Shown here: positions 35,374 to 43,690 of the stretch, piece by piece | Layout: each line of letters begins with the position of its first letter | Numbering within the stretch: position 1 is the stretch's first letter | Assembly (NCBI GenBank): GCA_019894975.1 | Contig: JAGXNO010000005.1 | Coordinates: 1 to 64,000, forward strand | Source of the DNA: Promethearchaeota archaeon | GTDB lineage: Archaea; Asgardarchaeota; Lokiarchaeia; Sigyniarchaeales; SOKP01 | Length of the DNA stretch: 64,000 nt | Direction of reading: 5' to 3' | Notes under the pieces: generated by a model | What the model was told of the DNA's origin: nothing | Database searches by the model: none | What the model saw: only the letters and a program-made list of their open reading frames with translations | Program-made: the position numbers and the translations under genes

Positions 35374-36249
35374 TTGAGAAGAGAACTTGGAATTATTGCA
35401 ATGATTGCCTGTATTGGGATCGGATTCGCTTCTGGATGGGTTGTGCCTGCATTCTTTATAGAAGGGAAACAATGTCCAGATTGTCCAGAATGCCCAGAAT
35501 GCCCAGAATGCCCAGAATGTCCAGAGTGCCCAGAATGTCCTATATGTCCGGAGGAACCAGAGCCATTAATTGATCAAATTATCTCCCGAGGTGAATTCAT
35601 TGTTGGAACGACTGCTGACTACCCGCCTTTTGAATACTATAATGCTACGGAAATAATAGGCTTCGATATAGATTTATCACAGATGATTGCTGATGAGATT
35701 GGTGTTAGTTTAACTATAACCGATATACCTTTTGACACCCTAATGACTGCCTGTAATGCAAGCACTATTGATATGATTGCAGCAGCAATGATTTACACAG
35801 AACCACGCGCTGAAATTCTTGCACCTTCCATCGACTACCTTACTTTAAGTCAAGATGTTGTAGTTAGAAACGATTCCGTGCTTACTATAGAAAGTTTAGA
35901 TAACCTTACATCTTATACTGTCGGAGTTCAAGCAGGAACTGTGAATCAAGATGAATTAGAATTTCTAGGTATGATCATTAATGTAAACCTTATGATCTAC
36001 TCTAGTGCCACATCCTTATTCGCAGCCCTGGATGCCGGGGCCATTGATGCCGCATACGTAGATAGACCAATTTTTGCCGTTTATAATGAAATATATGACC
36101 TTAAAATTATTTTTAGTATACCAAGTGGGTCTTTAGTGCTTTGGTGCAAATATGGTGAACCAGAACTCTTGTATATAATTAATAAGGTTATTTTTGAAGC
36201 CTATCAAAATGGGATGATTTTTAGCCTATTTGAGAAGTGGTTTGGATGA
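35374..36249 (+). CDS. Amino acid ABC importer, binding protein 2 with Cys-Pro tract
   Basis: A 291-residue SBP family 3 protein starting at a TTG. Residues 5-28 are a hydrophobic anchor. Residues 34-60 are nine consecutive Cys-Pro-acidic triplets. The ligand-binding domain begins LIDQIISRGEFIVGTTADYP and parallels binding protein 1 (about half identical over the domain), so the pair arose by duplication. It is the last gene of the importer cluster. The Cys tract is absent from binding protein 1 and would sit on the outer face between the anchor and the domain. The ligand is unknown. Confidence 0.88.
   Translation: MRRELGIIAMIACIGIGFASGWVVPAFFIEGKQCPDCPECPECPECPECPECPECPICPEEPEPLIDQIISRGEFIVGTTADYPPFEYYNATEIIGFDIDLSQMIADEIGVSLTITDIPFDTLMTACNASTIDMIAAAMIYTEPRAEILAPSIDYLTLSQDVVVRNDSVLTIESLDNLTSYTVGVQAGTVNQDELEFLGMIINVNLMIYSSATSLFAALDAGAIDAAYVDRPIFAVYNEIYDLKIIFSIPSGSLVLWCKYGEPELLYIINKVIFEAYQNGMIFSLFEKWFG
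35473..35553 (+). repeat. Nine-unit 9-nt tandem repeat (Cys-Pro-Glu)
   Basis: Nine tandem 9-nt units coding CPD, six CPE, CPI and CPE. Individual units vary by synonymous changes (TGC/TGT, GAA/GAG), so it is not a recent slippage product. It adds nine cysteines at residues 34-58. Confidence 0.9.
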
Positions 36250-36397
36250 CTAGCCTTCGAAAATTCCCAACTGTTAATAATTGACTCTAATAACTGACAA
36301 CTGATTTAAAAACATATATTATTTAATCTAATTTTCTTTTTTTTCTATACTATTTATTTGATTTAAGATAACAACATAAAAAATTATAATAGAAACT

Positions 36398-37453
36398 ATG
36401 AAGATTATCGATTTTCGGTCTGATACAGTGACAAAACCTTCTCCTGAAATGTGGAATATGATAAAATCAATGAATAATTCTAAGCTTGGGGACGATGTTA
36501 TTGGTGAAGATCCTACAGTAAATGAATTAGAAGAAAAAGCAGCTAAAATAATAGGAAAGGAAGCAGCTCTATTAGTAACCTCAGGTACTCAAGGAAATCT
36601 GGTTTCACTTCTCTCACAGACAAATCCAGGGAATGAAATCTTGTTAGAAGAAAAATGCCATATTGTTGGGCATGAAGTTGGAAGTGCTGCACGTATCGGA
36701 GGATTAATGGTACGAACATATCCTTCGAACAGAGGTGTTCCCTCCATTGATCATCTTCAAGATTTAATTCGATATAAAGAAGACATACATGAACCAGCAA
36801 CAACTCTAATAAGTGCTGAGAATACACATAATTTTCATGGTGGAGCGATATTGAAGCCAGAAATCCTAAGAGATTTAAAAAATTTTGCCCAAAAGAACGA
36901 ATTGAAATTCCATTTAGATGGCGCTAGAATTTTTAATGCTGCGGTGGGTTTAAACACAGATGTAACAGAATTAACTAAACATGTTGATAGCATAATGTTT
37001 TGTTTATCCAAGGGATTATCTTGCCCTGTTGGTTCTATAGTTGCGGGTTCAAAAGAGTTTATATCGAAAGCTCGAAAGTTCCGTAAAATGCTAGGGGGTG
37101 GTATGAGACAAGCAGGAATTATTGCCTCTTTTGGATTAGTGGCAATTGAACCAAATTGGATTAAAAGGTTGGAAGAAGACCATAGAAATGCTAAATTACT
37201 TGCAGAAGGATTAAAATCTTTTGAGCATCCTATTAAAATCCATAATCCAGATACAAATATTGTCATTTTAGAATTTTTAAAAACACCTAAAATCTTCAAG
37301 ATATTAACTGAGTTAGGAAAAGAAGGTATCTTGGCGTTTACCATTAGTAATAAGAAGATTCGTTTTGTAACTCATTATGGAATTCATGAGGATGATATTC
37401 AATATAGCATAGATAAAATTAGGAACGTTTTGAATAGATATAATTATGAATAA
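36398..37453 (+). CDS. ltaE: Low-specificity threonine aldolase
   Basis: A 351-residue PLP enzyme that splits threonine or allo-threonine to glycine and acetaldehyde. It starts MKIIDFRSDTVTKP, the family's canonical opening. GTQGN at 63-67 binds the phosphate, HLDGAR at 172-177 gives the aspartate that contacts the PLP ring, and K205 in CLSKGL is the Schiff-base lysine. The length is normal. There is no ribosome binding site before the ATG. It runs convergently toward the DUF35 gene, with only a U/A-rich tract between. Cytoplasmic. Confidence 0.93.
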   Translation: MKIIDFRSDTVTKPSPEMWNMIKSMNNSKLGDDVIGEDPTVNELEEKAAKIIGKEAALLVTSGTQGNLVSLLSQTNPGNEILLEEKCHIVGHEVGSAARIGGLMVRTYPSNRGVPSIDHLQDLIRYKEDIHEPATTLISAENTHNFHGGAILKPEILRDLKNFAQKNELKFHLDGARIFNAAVGLNTDVTELTKHVDSIMFCLSKGLSCPVGSIVAGSKEFISKARKFRKMLGGGMRQAGIIASFGLVAIEPNWIKRLEEDHRNAKLLAEGLKSFEHPIKIHNPDTNIVILEFLKTPKIFKILTELGKEGILAFTISNKKIRFVTHYGIHEDDIQYSIDKIRNVLNRYNYE

Positions 37454-37463
37454 AATAACAATA

Positions 37464-37476
37464 AAATAAAAAAAAA
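37464..37476 (-). terminator. A/U tract between convergent genes
   Basis: A-rich run immediately after the DUF35 gene's stop at 37485-37487, read as U-rich on the minus strand. Confidence 0.35.
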
Positions 37477-37484
37477 GATTTACT

Positions 37485-38018
37485 TCATTTCTCTTCAGAA
37501 CTCTCTAAATCTGAAGATTTATCTTCCATCAGATCATAGTATTCTATGTCCATTAGACCTCCAATGGGATTTTCTGTCCAATGAGCTTTAATTGGCATTC
37601 CAATATATGTGTCTTTAAAATCAACTTCGGGATTAAGTGAAGCTATACTTGCTGTGTCTGCTCCATCATGATGAACTAACACCATGGGTTTCTCTTGTAT
37701 TTCTCCTGTCTCTAGATCCTTTAAGTAAGCAACAGCAAAAGTACAAACATTTCCCGTTTCTCTTAAATCAACCCATCTATCAGGTTTTACTAAACATTTT
37801 CCACAGACAAATCTAGGAGGATAGTAGACAGTATTACATCCAGAACATTTTAAGCCTACTAATTTTTTTTCTTTTAATTTCTGTAAGAAAGGTTGTAGAT
37901 GTGTTATATTATATTTGTACTTATAATTAGACAAGTACCAACTTCCCGGCATTTTTCTTGTCTCTTTATAATCCTTTTTAATATAGTCCATAGACTTTCT
38001 TTGAGTTAGTTTAGACAT
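37485..38018 (-). CDS. DUF35 zinc-ribbon/OB-fold acyl-CoA protein (b)
   Basis: A 177-residue DUF35 protein, the usual partner of thiolase-fold enzymes in archaea, where it bridges CoA channels. The rubredoxin-like ribbon C58-x2-C61 and C72-x2-C75 precedes an OB fold. I place the start at ATG 38018 because a perfect GGAGGTGA lies 5 nt upstream; an ATG at 38048 would give 10 extra residues. That ribosome binding site overlaps the TGA stop of thiolase gene B, so the pair is translationally coupled. It ends ELESSEEK with an acidic tail. Confidence 0.85.
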   Translation of the reverse strand: MSKLTQRKSMDYIKKDYKETRKMPGSWYLSNYKYKYNITHLQPFLQKLKEKKLVGLKCSGCNTVYYPPRFVCGKCLVKPDRWVDLRETGNVCTFAVAYLKDLETGEIQEKPMVLVHHDGADTASIASLNPEVDFKDTYIGMPIKAHWTENPIGGLMDIEYYDLMEDKSSDLESSEEK

Positions 38019-38022
38019 TTTT

Positions 38023-39270
38023 TCACCTCCATTTTCTTCTGGGTTCATCTGACATGACCATCATAGTACACAAATTAAGTGAACCACCCCACCCATGACC
38101 TATTGCGGTATGGACTGTTTTAGGAACTTGGTTACTTGCCTTACCCATTATTTGTAGTGCTGCCACAGCTGGTCTTTCAAGTGCCGAAGCCCCAATTGCA
38201 TTTGTAGAATTGACACCCCCAGAACAACATATAGGTAATTCCCCATTTAAAGCAGTAACCCCATTTTCATACATTCGTGGTGCGGTAGTTTCTTCAAATA
38301 AACCTAATTTTTCAACCCACATGAGTTCTTGGTTCGGAAATGGTGAATATACCTCAGCATAATCAATTTCCTTTCTTGGAAATGAAATACCTGCCTGACG
38401 ATAAGCCACCTCAGAAGATTTCATGGCTCCTAATTGCTCTGATGGGTCAATTTGTGCTGAACCACTTCCAGCATACCCTAGAATTGCTGTTTCATGAGCT
38501 ACACTTGCTACACCATTAACATAAGCAGGGATATCGCACATATCTTTTGCTTTTTCTTCAGTAGTAAATAAAACGGCGCAAGCTCCGTCAGAAGCAGGGC
38601 ATACCATACCGTATCTTAGGGGGAAGGAGATATATGGTGTATCAAGTACCTGTTCGATTGTTAGATCTGGCATTTTTAAATGAGCCCACCATGTTTTCGC
38701 AGCATTACGTCTGTTCTGCACAACTACTCTCGCTAAATCTTCCTCTGTGATTTTTGATTTTTGCATATAATTAGTAGCTTGATAAGCAGCTACTCCTATT
38801 GCGGCTCCTGCTGATAAAAGTCTCCCTACTTGGTCGTATGTCAGCCCTAGATGATTCAATAGGGCAACTTCACCGTAAGCAACATTAGCAAGACCAACGC
38901 TAGTATCTCCTTGAGATTGTTGTTCAAATGCAATTGCTAATACCGTATCAACACCTGGTAATCCTGCAGCTACTGAATAATATCCCGCGATGCCAACTGA
39001 CCCTCCTGTAGTACCTCCTGTAGTGACCCGCATCAAAGGTTTATTTAAAGCTCCGATTGAGTCTGTCATCCATAATTCAGGTAAGTTCGATCCCTCAAAT
39101 CCAGGCATGTTGCCAGTTGCATAAGCATCTATATCTTCGAAACCGACACTAGGGGCGTTTTTCAAACAATCTTTAACAGCTTCACTTACTAATTCTACGA
39201 TATTAACATCTGAGCGTTTAGATGCATGTTCACTAAATCCTGCTGAAGTGATTGCAACTTGTCTTCCCAT
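38023..39270 (-). CDS. Thiolase-fold protein B (lacks nucleophile Cys)
   Basis: A 415-residue SCP-x/thiolase-family protein. It opens MGRQVAITSAGFSEHA. Where thiolases have the CxSG nucleophile, it reads VTTGGTTGGSV (82-92), and the usual C-terminal GHP-x-GATG block reads SGGVNSTNAIGASAL without the histidine. The final block GHGWGGSLNLC has a histidine. It lies 2 nt after thiolase gene A and overlaps the DUF35-b ribosome binding site. It is likely a heteromeric partner of A, or an aldolase-type enzyme like Ltp2 rather than a true thiolase. Confidence 0.82.
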   Translation of the reverse strand: MGRQVAITSAGFSEHASKRSDVNIVELVSEAVKDCLKNAPSVGFEDIDAYATGNMPGFEGSNLPELWMTDSIGALNKPLMRVTTGGTTGGSVGIAGYYSVAAGLPGVDTVLAIAFEQQSQGDTSVGLANVAYGEVALLNHLGLTYDQVGRLLSAGAAIGVAAYQATNYMQKSKITEEDLARVVVQNRRNAAKTWWAHLKMPDLTIEQVLDTPYISFPLRYGMVCPASDGACAVLFTTEEKAKDMCDIPAYVNGVASVAHETAILGYAGSGSAQIDPSEQLGAMKSSEVAYRQAGISFPRKEIDYAEVYSPFPNQELMWVEKLGLFEETTAPRMYENGVTALNGELPICCSGGVNSTNAIGASALERPAVAALQIMGKASNQVPKTVHTAIGHGWGGSLNLCTMMVMSDEPRRKWR

Positions 39271-39272
39271 TT

Positions 39273-40415
39273 TTAATTCTCACCCTCCAAGATATATACA
39301 ATATTATTTTGAGCACACATTCCAATCTGACCGGAAGCGATTGCCTTCTTAGCATCTTTAACTTGGTATCCATCCGCTTCTCCTCTTAATTGCTTTGCAG
39401 CTTCTATAATCCTAATTAATCCAGTTGCACATGGAGGATTACCACCAATAGCACCTCCCGAAGGATTTATAGGGATATCACCACCAATTTCTGAATTCGA
39501 ATCTGTACCTTGACCTACATCTGCTAAACCTAATGATTCAGAAAAAATTACTTCCTCATGGGCATAAGCCTCATAAAATTCTGCTAGGTCAATTTCTTCT
39601 CTAGGATTTTTAATACCTGCCGCTTCATATGCCATTTTTCCTGCTAATTCCATAGATGTGCTCTTAGCTAAATCACGATCTCCAAGATAATATGTTTCTT
39701 GGCTATATCCTACCCCCGTAATCCACACAGGGTTAGGAGTTATTTTTAGCGCTTGTCTTTCAGGAGCTAATAACAATGCCGCAACACCATCACAGGGTTG
39801 TGCAACCATTAGTTCCGTTACCGGATCAGCATATATCTCTGATTCTAATACATCTTTAACAGTAATATTGGCATTTTGGGCTTCCTGCAATGCTAATGGA
39901 TTTTTTGAAGCATTTTTTCTATTTTTAACAGCAATTTTAGCTACATCTTCTATGTTTACTTTATACTTTTCCATGTATGCTCTCATCTGAAATCCTGCTG
40001 CAGTAATATCATTAACATAAGCAACTGGCCTTTCCCATGTTGGGTCGGTTTCATATAGCCGTGCCGCATGATATGGAAAACATGATGCCATACTTCCTCC
40101 CCATACTAAAGCAAGTTTATGATTACCCGAAAGAATACGCATTAACCCATATAATACTGCATGAGCGCCATCCATCTCTACCTTACTCTCATCAGTCATA
40201 TATCCTCCCCCAACTTCAACAGTATAACAGTTTGAAATTGTACGCCCGTCGTAATAGTCGTTTGTGCAAGAAATTGCTGTGGTAATATCTTTTTTCTTTA
40301 AGCCAGCACTATCAATCGCGCCCCTTACAGCTTCAAAAATCATTTCATATCTTCCATAGTTTGCATCCGAATGTAATTTTACTTGATTATAACCTACAAT
40401 ACCTACTTTTTGCAT
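39273..40415 (-). CDS. Thiolase-fold protein A (lacks nucleophile Cys)
   Basis: A 380-residue SCP-x/thiolase-family protein starting at ATG 40415, where AGGTGA 8 nt upstream decides the start (GTG and ATG codons four and three codons earlier are in frame). It begins MQKVGIVGYNQVKL. At the nucleophile site the sequence is KVEMDGAHAV and the C-terminal block is SGGAIGGNPPCATGL, with Asn in place of the His of GHP. DUF35-a is encoded upstream and thiolase B downstream. Either a heterodimer with B, or a retro-aldol-type enzyme, would fit. Confidence 0.82.
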   Translation of the reverse strand: MQKVGIVGYNQVKLHSDANYGRYEMIFEAVRGAIDSAGLKKKDITTAISCTNDYYDGRTISNCYTVEVGGGYMTDESKVEMDGAHAVLYGLMRILSGNHKLALVWGGSMASCFPYHAARLYETDPTWERPVAYVNDITAAGFQMRAYMEKYKVNIEDVAKIAVKNRKNASKNPLALQEAQNANITVKDVLESEIYADPVTELMVAQPCDGVAALLLAPERQALKITPNPVWITGVGYSQETYYLGDRDLAKSTSMELAGKMAYEAAGIKNPREEIDLAEFYEAYAHEEVIFSESLGLADVGQGTDSNSEIGGDIPINPSGGAIGGNPPCATGLIRIIEAAKQLRGEADGYQVKDAKKAIASGQIGMCAQNNIVYILEGEN

Positions 40416-40430
40416 TCTATTCATCACCTC

Positions 40431-40892
40431 TCACATTTTCATAAACCCTTTAATATCAGAAGGGTTTCCTTTAGGTTTTTCATCCCATTCGATTTTAACC
40501 TTCATCCCAATTTTAACCTCTTCTGGTTCTATTTTCAGAAGACGATATACGATTGCCGTGTCACTCCCATCGATTTGAACCATTCCAATTATCTGAGGAT
40601 TTTTTGCTTTTCTAGCTGTTCTATCACTTACTCTATAGTGAGTTATTGTATAATTTTGCAACGTACCTGTATCTGGTAAATTCACCCAATTATTATCAAG
40701 AGGTATTGTTTTATTGCATTCACCGCATATTTTTCTTGGTGGTACAAATACTTTCTCACACTTTGTGCATTTATTTCCTATGATTTTCTTATTTTCAAGA
40801 GAATCATAGAATTTATCCATATAAAGACCAACCCAGAAGGAGAAATCGGCTCTTACAAAACCTTTAGTTGTAACGACTAACTTTTCTGTCAT
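40431..40892 (-). CDS. DUF35 zinc-ribbon/OB-fold acyl-CoA protein (a)
   Basis: A 153-residue DUF35 protein with two CxxC knuckles (KCTKCEKVFVPPRKICGECN) and an OB fold ending EWDEKPKG. It is the first gene of the DUF35-a, thiolase A, thiolase B, DUF35-b operon. Together these could form two thiolase/DUF35 complexes or one mixed complex. Its stop lies 15 nt upstream of the thiolase A start. The upstream spacer to the SDR gene is 123 nt. Confidence 0.85.
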   Translation of the reverse strand: MTEKLVVTTKGFVRADFSFWVGLYMDKFYDSLENKKIIGNKCTKCEKVFVPPRKICGECNKTIPLDNNWVNLPDTGTLQNYTITHYRVSDRTARKAKNPQIIGMVQIDGSDTAIVYRLLKIEPEEVKIGMKVKIEWDEKPKGNPSDIKGFMKM

Positions 40893-41015
40893 AATATTTC
40901 ATTTTTATTATTGAAAATTTCGATATAATTATTATTATGATGTACATGTTTAAAATATTAATTTTAAAAAAAGAATTAATAAACAATAAAAATGTAGAAT
41001 GAGATTTAGTATGGC

Positions 41016-41891
41016 CTATCTTTTGTATTTAAGCATAAAATCAATTAATTCTGAATTTCTCTTAAAGACTTTTAACTGATCTTTTTTAAGATGTTCACTT
41101 GCGATTGTTTTACACTCTTTTAACTCAATCTCTCTTTCCCCAATTGCTTCGCTTAGGACAGGTAAAAAATCACATAAAGTATGTACTTCTAACACTCTCC
41201 CTTTATATTTTTTCCTCGCTAAATCACTTACAAGAAATAGATAAACTGGTGAAATAAATTCTGGGGGAACAGTAATCGGCATTTGTTGTCCCCATTCTCT
41301 TAAATCCTCTGCCATTTTAGTTTCTACTCCTGCAGGGGTCACAACATTTACATTAATACCGTAAGGTTTTAACTCTGCACTCAAACACTTTCCCATTGCT
41401 GCCACAGCCGCTTTGGAAGCAGAATATGCCACTTTTTTTGGAGGAAAATAAACATTCCCGTTAACAGAAGACGTCATTACTATGCTTCCGCTTTTTTGCT
41501 CTATCATTTTCGGTAGTACTTCCTTTGATAAAGCATAATAACTCATAATATTGAGATTAAACAATTTTTGAGCATATTCAATAGGAGTATCAACCACAGA
41601 GGACATATGCGTCAAGCCTGCATTATTAACCAATATGTCAATGGTATCAAAATTTTCAAAATATTGCTTTGCACATTCCTTAACACCATCCAATGTTGAC
41701 AGATCTACCGGTATTGCAAATCCTTTAACCCCAAATTTCTCTATTTCTTGGACCGTATTATCTAATTGCTCTTTTGTTCGGGAGCAAACTGCTACATTGG
41801 CTCCATTTATAGCAAAATCAAGAGCTACTTCCCTTCCAATACCACGCCCTCCTCCAGTAACTAGAGCATTCTTACCTTTAAGTAATTTCAT
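41016..41891 (-). CDS. Short-chain dehydrogenase/reductase
   Basis: A 291-residue SDR of the 3-oxoacyl-reductase/3-hydroxyacyl-CoA dehydrogenase type. The cofactor loop TGGGRGIG lies near residue 11-18, NNAG is in the 90s, the catalytic serine is in MTSSVNG and YSASK carries Tyr and Lys. The C-terminal 60 residues extend beyond the common 250-residue core. In this island it may oxidise a 3-hydroxyacyl-CoA to the 3-keto form, as no classic 3-hydroxyacyl-CoA dehydrogenase is present. The ATG at 41891 has no strong Shine-Dalgarno sequence. Confidence 0.85.
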   Translation of the reverse strand: MKLLKGKNALVTGGGRGIGREVALDFAINGANVAVCSRTKEQLDNTVQEIEKFGVKGFAIPVDLSTLDGVKECAKQYFENFDTIDILVNNAGLTHMSSVVDTPIEYAQKLFNLNIMSYYALSKEVLPKMIEQKSGSIVMTSSVNGNVYFPPKKVAYSASKAAVAAMGKCLSAELKPYGINVNVVTPAGVETKMAEDLREWGQQMPITVPPEFISPVYLFLVSDLARKKYKGRVLEVHTLCDFLPVLSEAIGEREIELKECKTIASEHLKKDQLKVFKRNSELIDFMLKYKR

Positions 41892-42083
41892 CTATTTTTT
41901 CACTCTTTCTCAATCTAATACAAAAATTATTGGATTAAACTTATTTTTATATCTTTGTTTAAAAATTTTAGTTTGCTAACTATATTCAGTTTCATCTAAG
42001 AAAAATTTTAGGAGAAAATACTATTTAAAATTATAAACATTATCAGAAAGATAATTAAAATTTTATAATGAAGTGACTTAAAA

Positions 42084-42959
42084 ATGGTAAATGATCTTTC
42101 AAATAAGTTAGTGATAAGTGCCGCATTAGCAGGTTCTATGACTATGAAAAGCCAAAATCCTGCAGTTCCTTATACACCTGAAGAATTTGGGGAAGAAGCA
42201 AAAAAATGTTTCGATGCTGGAGCTACAACAGTACACATCCATGCAAGAGATCCAGCAACGGGATTTTCTACTCCTGATTTAGATCGTATAAGAGCCGTTG
42301 TGAGTGCTATTCATGATAAAGCACCAGAAATAATAATAAATATAACAAGTTCTGTAGGTGCTACAGTTGAACAAAGAGTTGCTCCTACGAAGACATTTAA
42401 ACCATTATTAGCCTCACTTAATACTAATTCAATGAACTTTAGCTTAGGTAATTTCAAAACAGGTGAGGTTGTAGCAAATGCAGATGGTGTATTTAGGAAT
42501 ACATTTCATATAATTCAAATACTCTCTAAAGCTATGAAAGAAGCTAAAACTAAACCAGAATTAGAAATCTATGATTTTGGTGGTTTATACAATATCCTTT
42601 TCCTTGACAAACAAGAAGGGTTATTTGAGCATCCTCTTCATTTTCAGTTTGTTTTTGGAGCCTTGGGTGGTGTCCCATTTGCTCTTCAAAATTTAGCTGG
42701 TTTTCTTAATTTAATGCCCTCTGATTCATCATGGAGTGTATGTGGTGTAGCAAAGGACCAATTTAAAGCCGGATTATGTGCAGCAGCAATGGGAGGACAC
42801 ATACGTGTAGGATTGGAAGATAATATTAGGATGCCAGATGGGGGGAAAGCTAAAGGATCTTGGGAACAAGTAGAATGGGCAGTAAAAGTAACAAAACTAG
42901 CAGGACGAGAAGTAGCTACACCAGATGAGACTCGAAAAATCTTTAATTTGTTACAATAA
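42084..42959 (+). CDS. Beta-keto acid cleavage enzyme (BKACE, DUF849)
   Basis: A 291-residue TIM-barrel protein of the 3-keto-5-aminohexanoate cleavage enzyme family. Members condense a beta-keto acid with acetyl-CoA and release acetoacetate and a new CoA thioester. Zinc ligands H51 and H53 are in TVHIHARDP, GGHIRVGLED (237-246) gives H239 and E245, and TSSVGATVEQR binds the keto acid. A GAAGTGA precedes the ATG by about 8 nt. It sits in the acyl-CoA island, consistent with a role in producing acetoacetate or acyl-CoA for the thiolase-fold enzymes. Confidence 0.9.
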   Translation: MVNDLSNKLVISAALAGSMTMKSQNPAVPYTPEEFGEEAKKCFDAGATTVHIHARDPATGFSTPDLDRIRAVVSAIHDKAPEIIINITSSVGATVEQRVAPTKTFKPLLASLNTNSMNFSLGNFKTGEVVANADGVFRNTFHIIQILSKAMKEAKTKPELEIYDFGGLYNILFLDKQEGLFEHPLHFQFVFGALGGVPFALQNLAGFLNLMPSDSSWSVCGVAKDQFKAGLCAAAMGGHIRVGLEDNIRMPDGGKAKGSWEQVEWAVKVTKLAGREVATPDETRKIFNLLQ

Positions 42960-43068
42960 TTTGTTATAATTTGCTATTTTACTGGAGAGTACTTTTTATA
43001 ATTACTTTTTAATCCAGTATAAGATGAAATCCTCTATGAGTGTGTATCACATAAAATCAAGAATAATA

Positions 43069-43092
43069 GAAAAAATAAAAAAAAAATAAAAT
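43069..43092 (-). terminator. U-tract after DUF35-c gene
   Basis: Long A-rich run on the plus strand directly beyond the stop at 43095-43097, read as U-rich on the minus strand. Confidence 0.4.
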
Positions 43093-43094
43093 TT

Positions 43095-43688
43095 TTAGAA
43101 TGTAAATCCTTCAGGTAACTCTGATTCAGGCGTTCCTTCTGGAACAAACATTAAATCCATAATTGTATACGTTGGAGCTTTTGTTCGAAAGATAGGGACA
43201 ACTATATTCCCAATTTCAGGCTCCCCCACAGCAAGAACACTCATAAGAATGGTAACTACCTCTTTATCAAATTCAACATTAATGAATTTTATTGGTAGTG
43301 GGAGTGAGTTGAAAGCCCCAGATCGATGAGTTACGATAAAAGAATGGATAGTTGCAGGTTTATCGGATATATCAATAGGTGTTGCTCTTCTCAGGCAATC
43401 AGGACAAAAAATTCTAAAAGGCTCATAAATAGAACCTTTTGTTTCGCATTTATCATTATCACATCTTGAAGCAATGAGTTTACCTTTCCCCAGAGATTCA
43501 AAAAATATAGCTTCACTACCGTAAGAGTGTATATAGGTCATATCACGTGGATTGGTTACACCTGCTAACTTTCCGGTATCCTTGTTAATAATTGGTTGAT
43601 TTGCTTCTGGTACGTGAAATGTTCCTCTTGGCTTGTATCTACCATTGATGATATCAACAAAACCTTTCTCATTTTCATTTTTCACCAT
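43095..43688 (-). CDS. DUF35 zinc-ribbon/OB-fold acyl-CoA protein (c)
   Basis: A 197-residue DUF35 protein. Its ribbon reads RCDNDKC with a short insert before FCPDCL, and the OB fold includes IHSFIVTHRSGAFNSLPLPI. An N-terminal extension of about 65 residues differs from the other two DUF35 proteins. GGAGG lies 7 nt before the ATG, inside the end of thiolase gene C, so the two are coupled. It is the downstream gene of that pair. Confidence 0.83.
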   Translation of the reverse strand: MVKNENEKGFVDIINGRYKPRGTFHVPEANQPIINKDTGKLAGVTNPRDMTYIHSYGSEAIFFESLGKGKLIASRCDNDKCETKGSIYEPFRIFCPDCLRRATPIDISDKPATIHSFIVTHRSGAFNSLPLPIKFINVEFDKEVVTILMSVLAVGEPEIGNIVVPIFRTKAPTYTIMDLMFVPEGTPESELPEGFTF

Positions 43689-43690
43689 AA

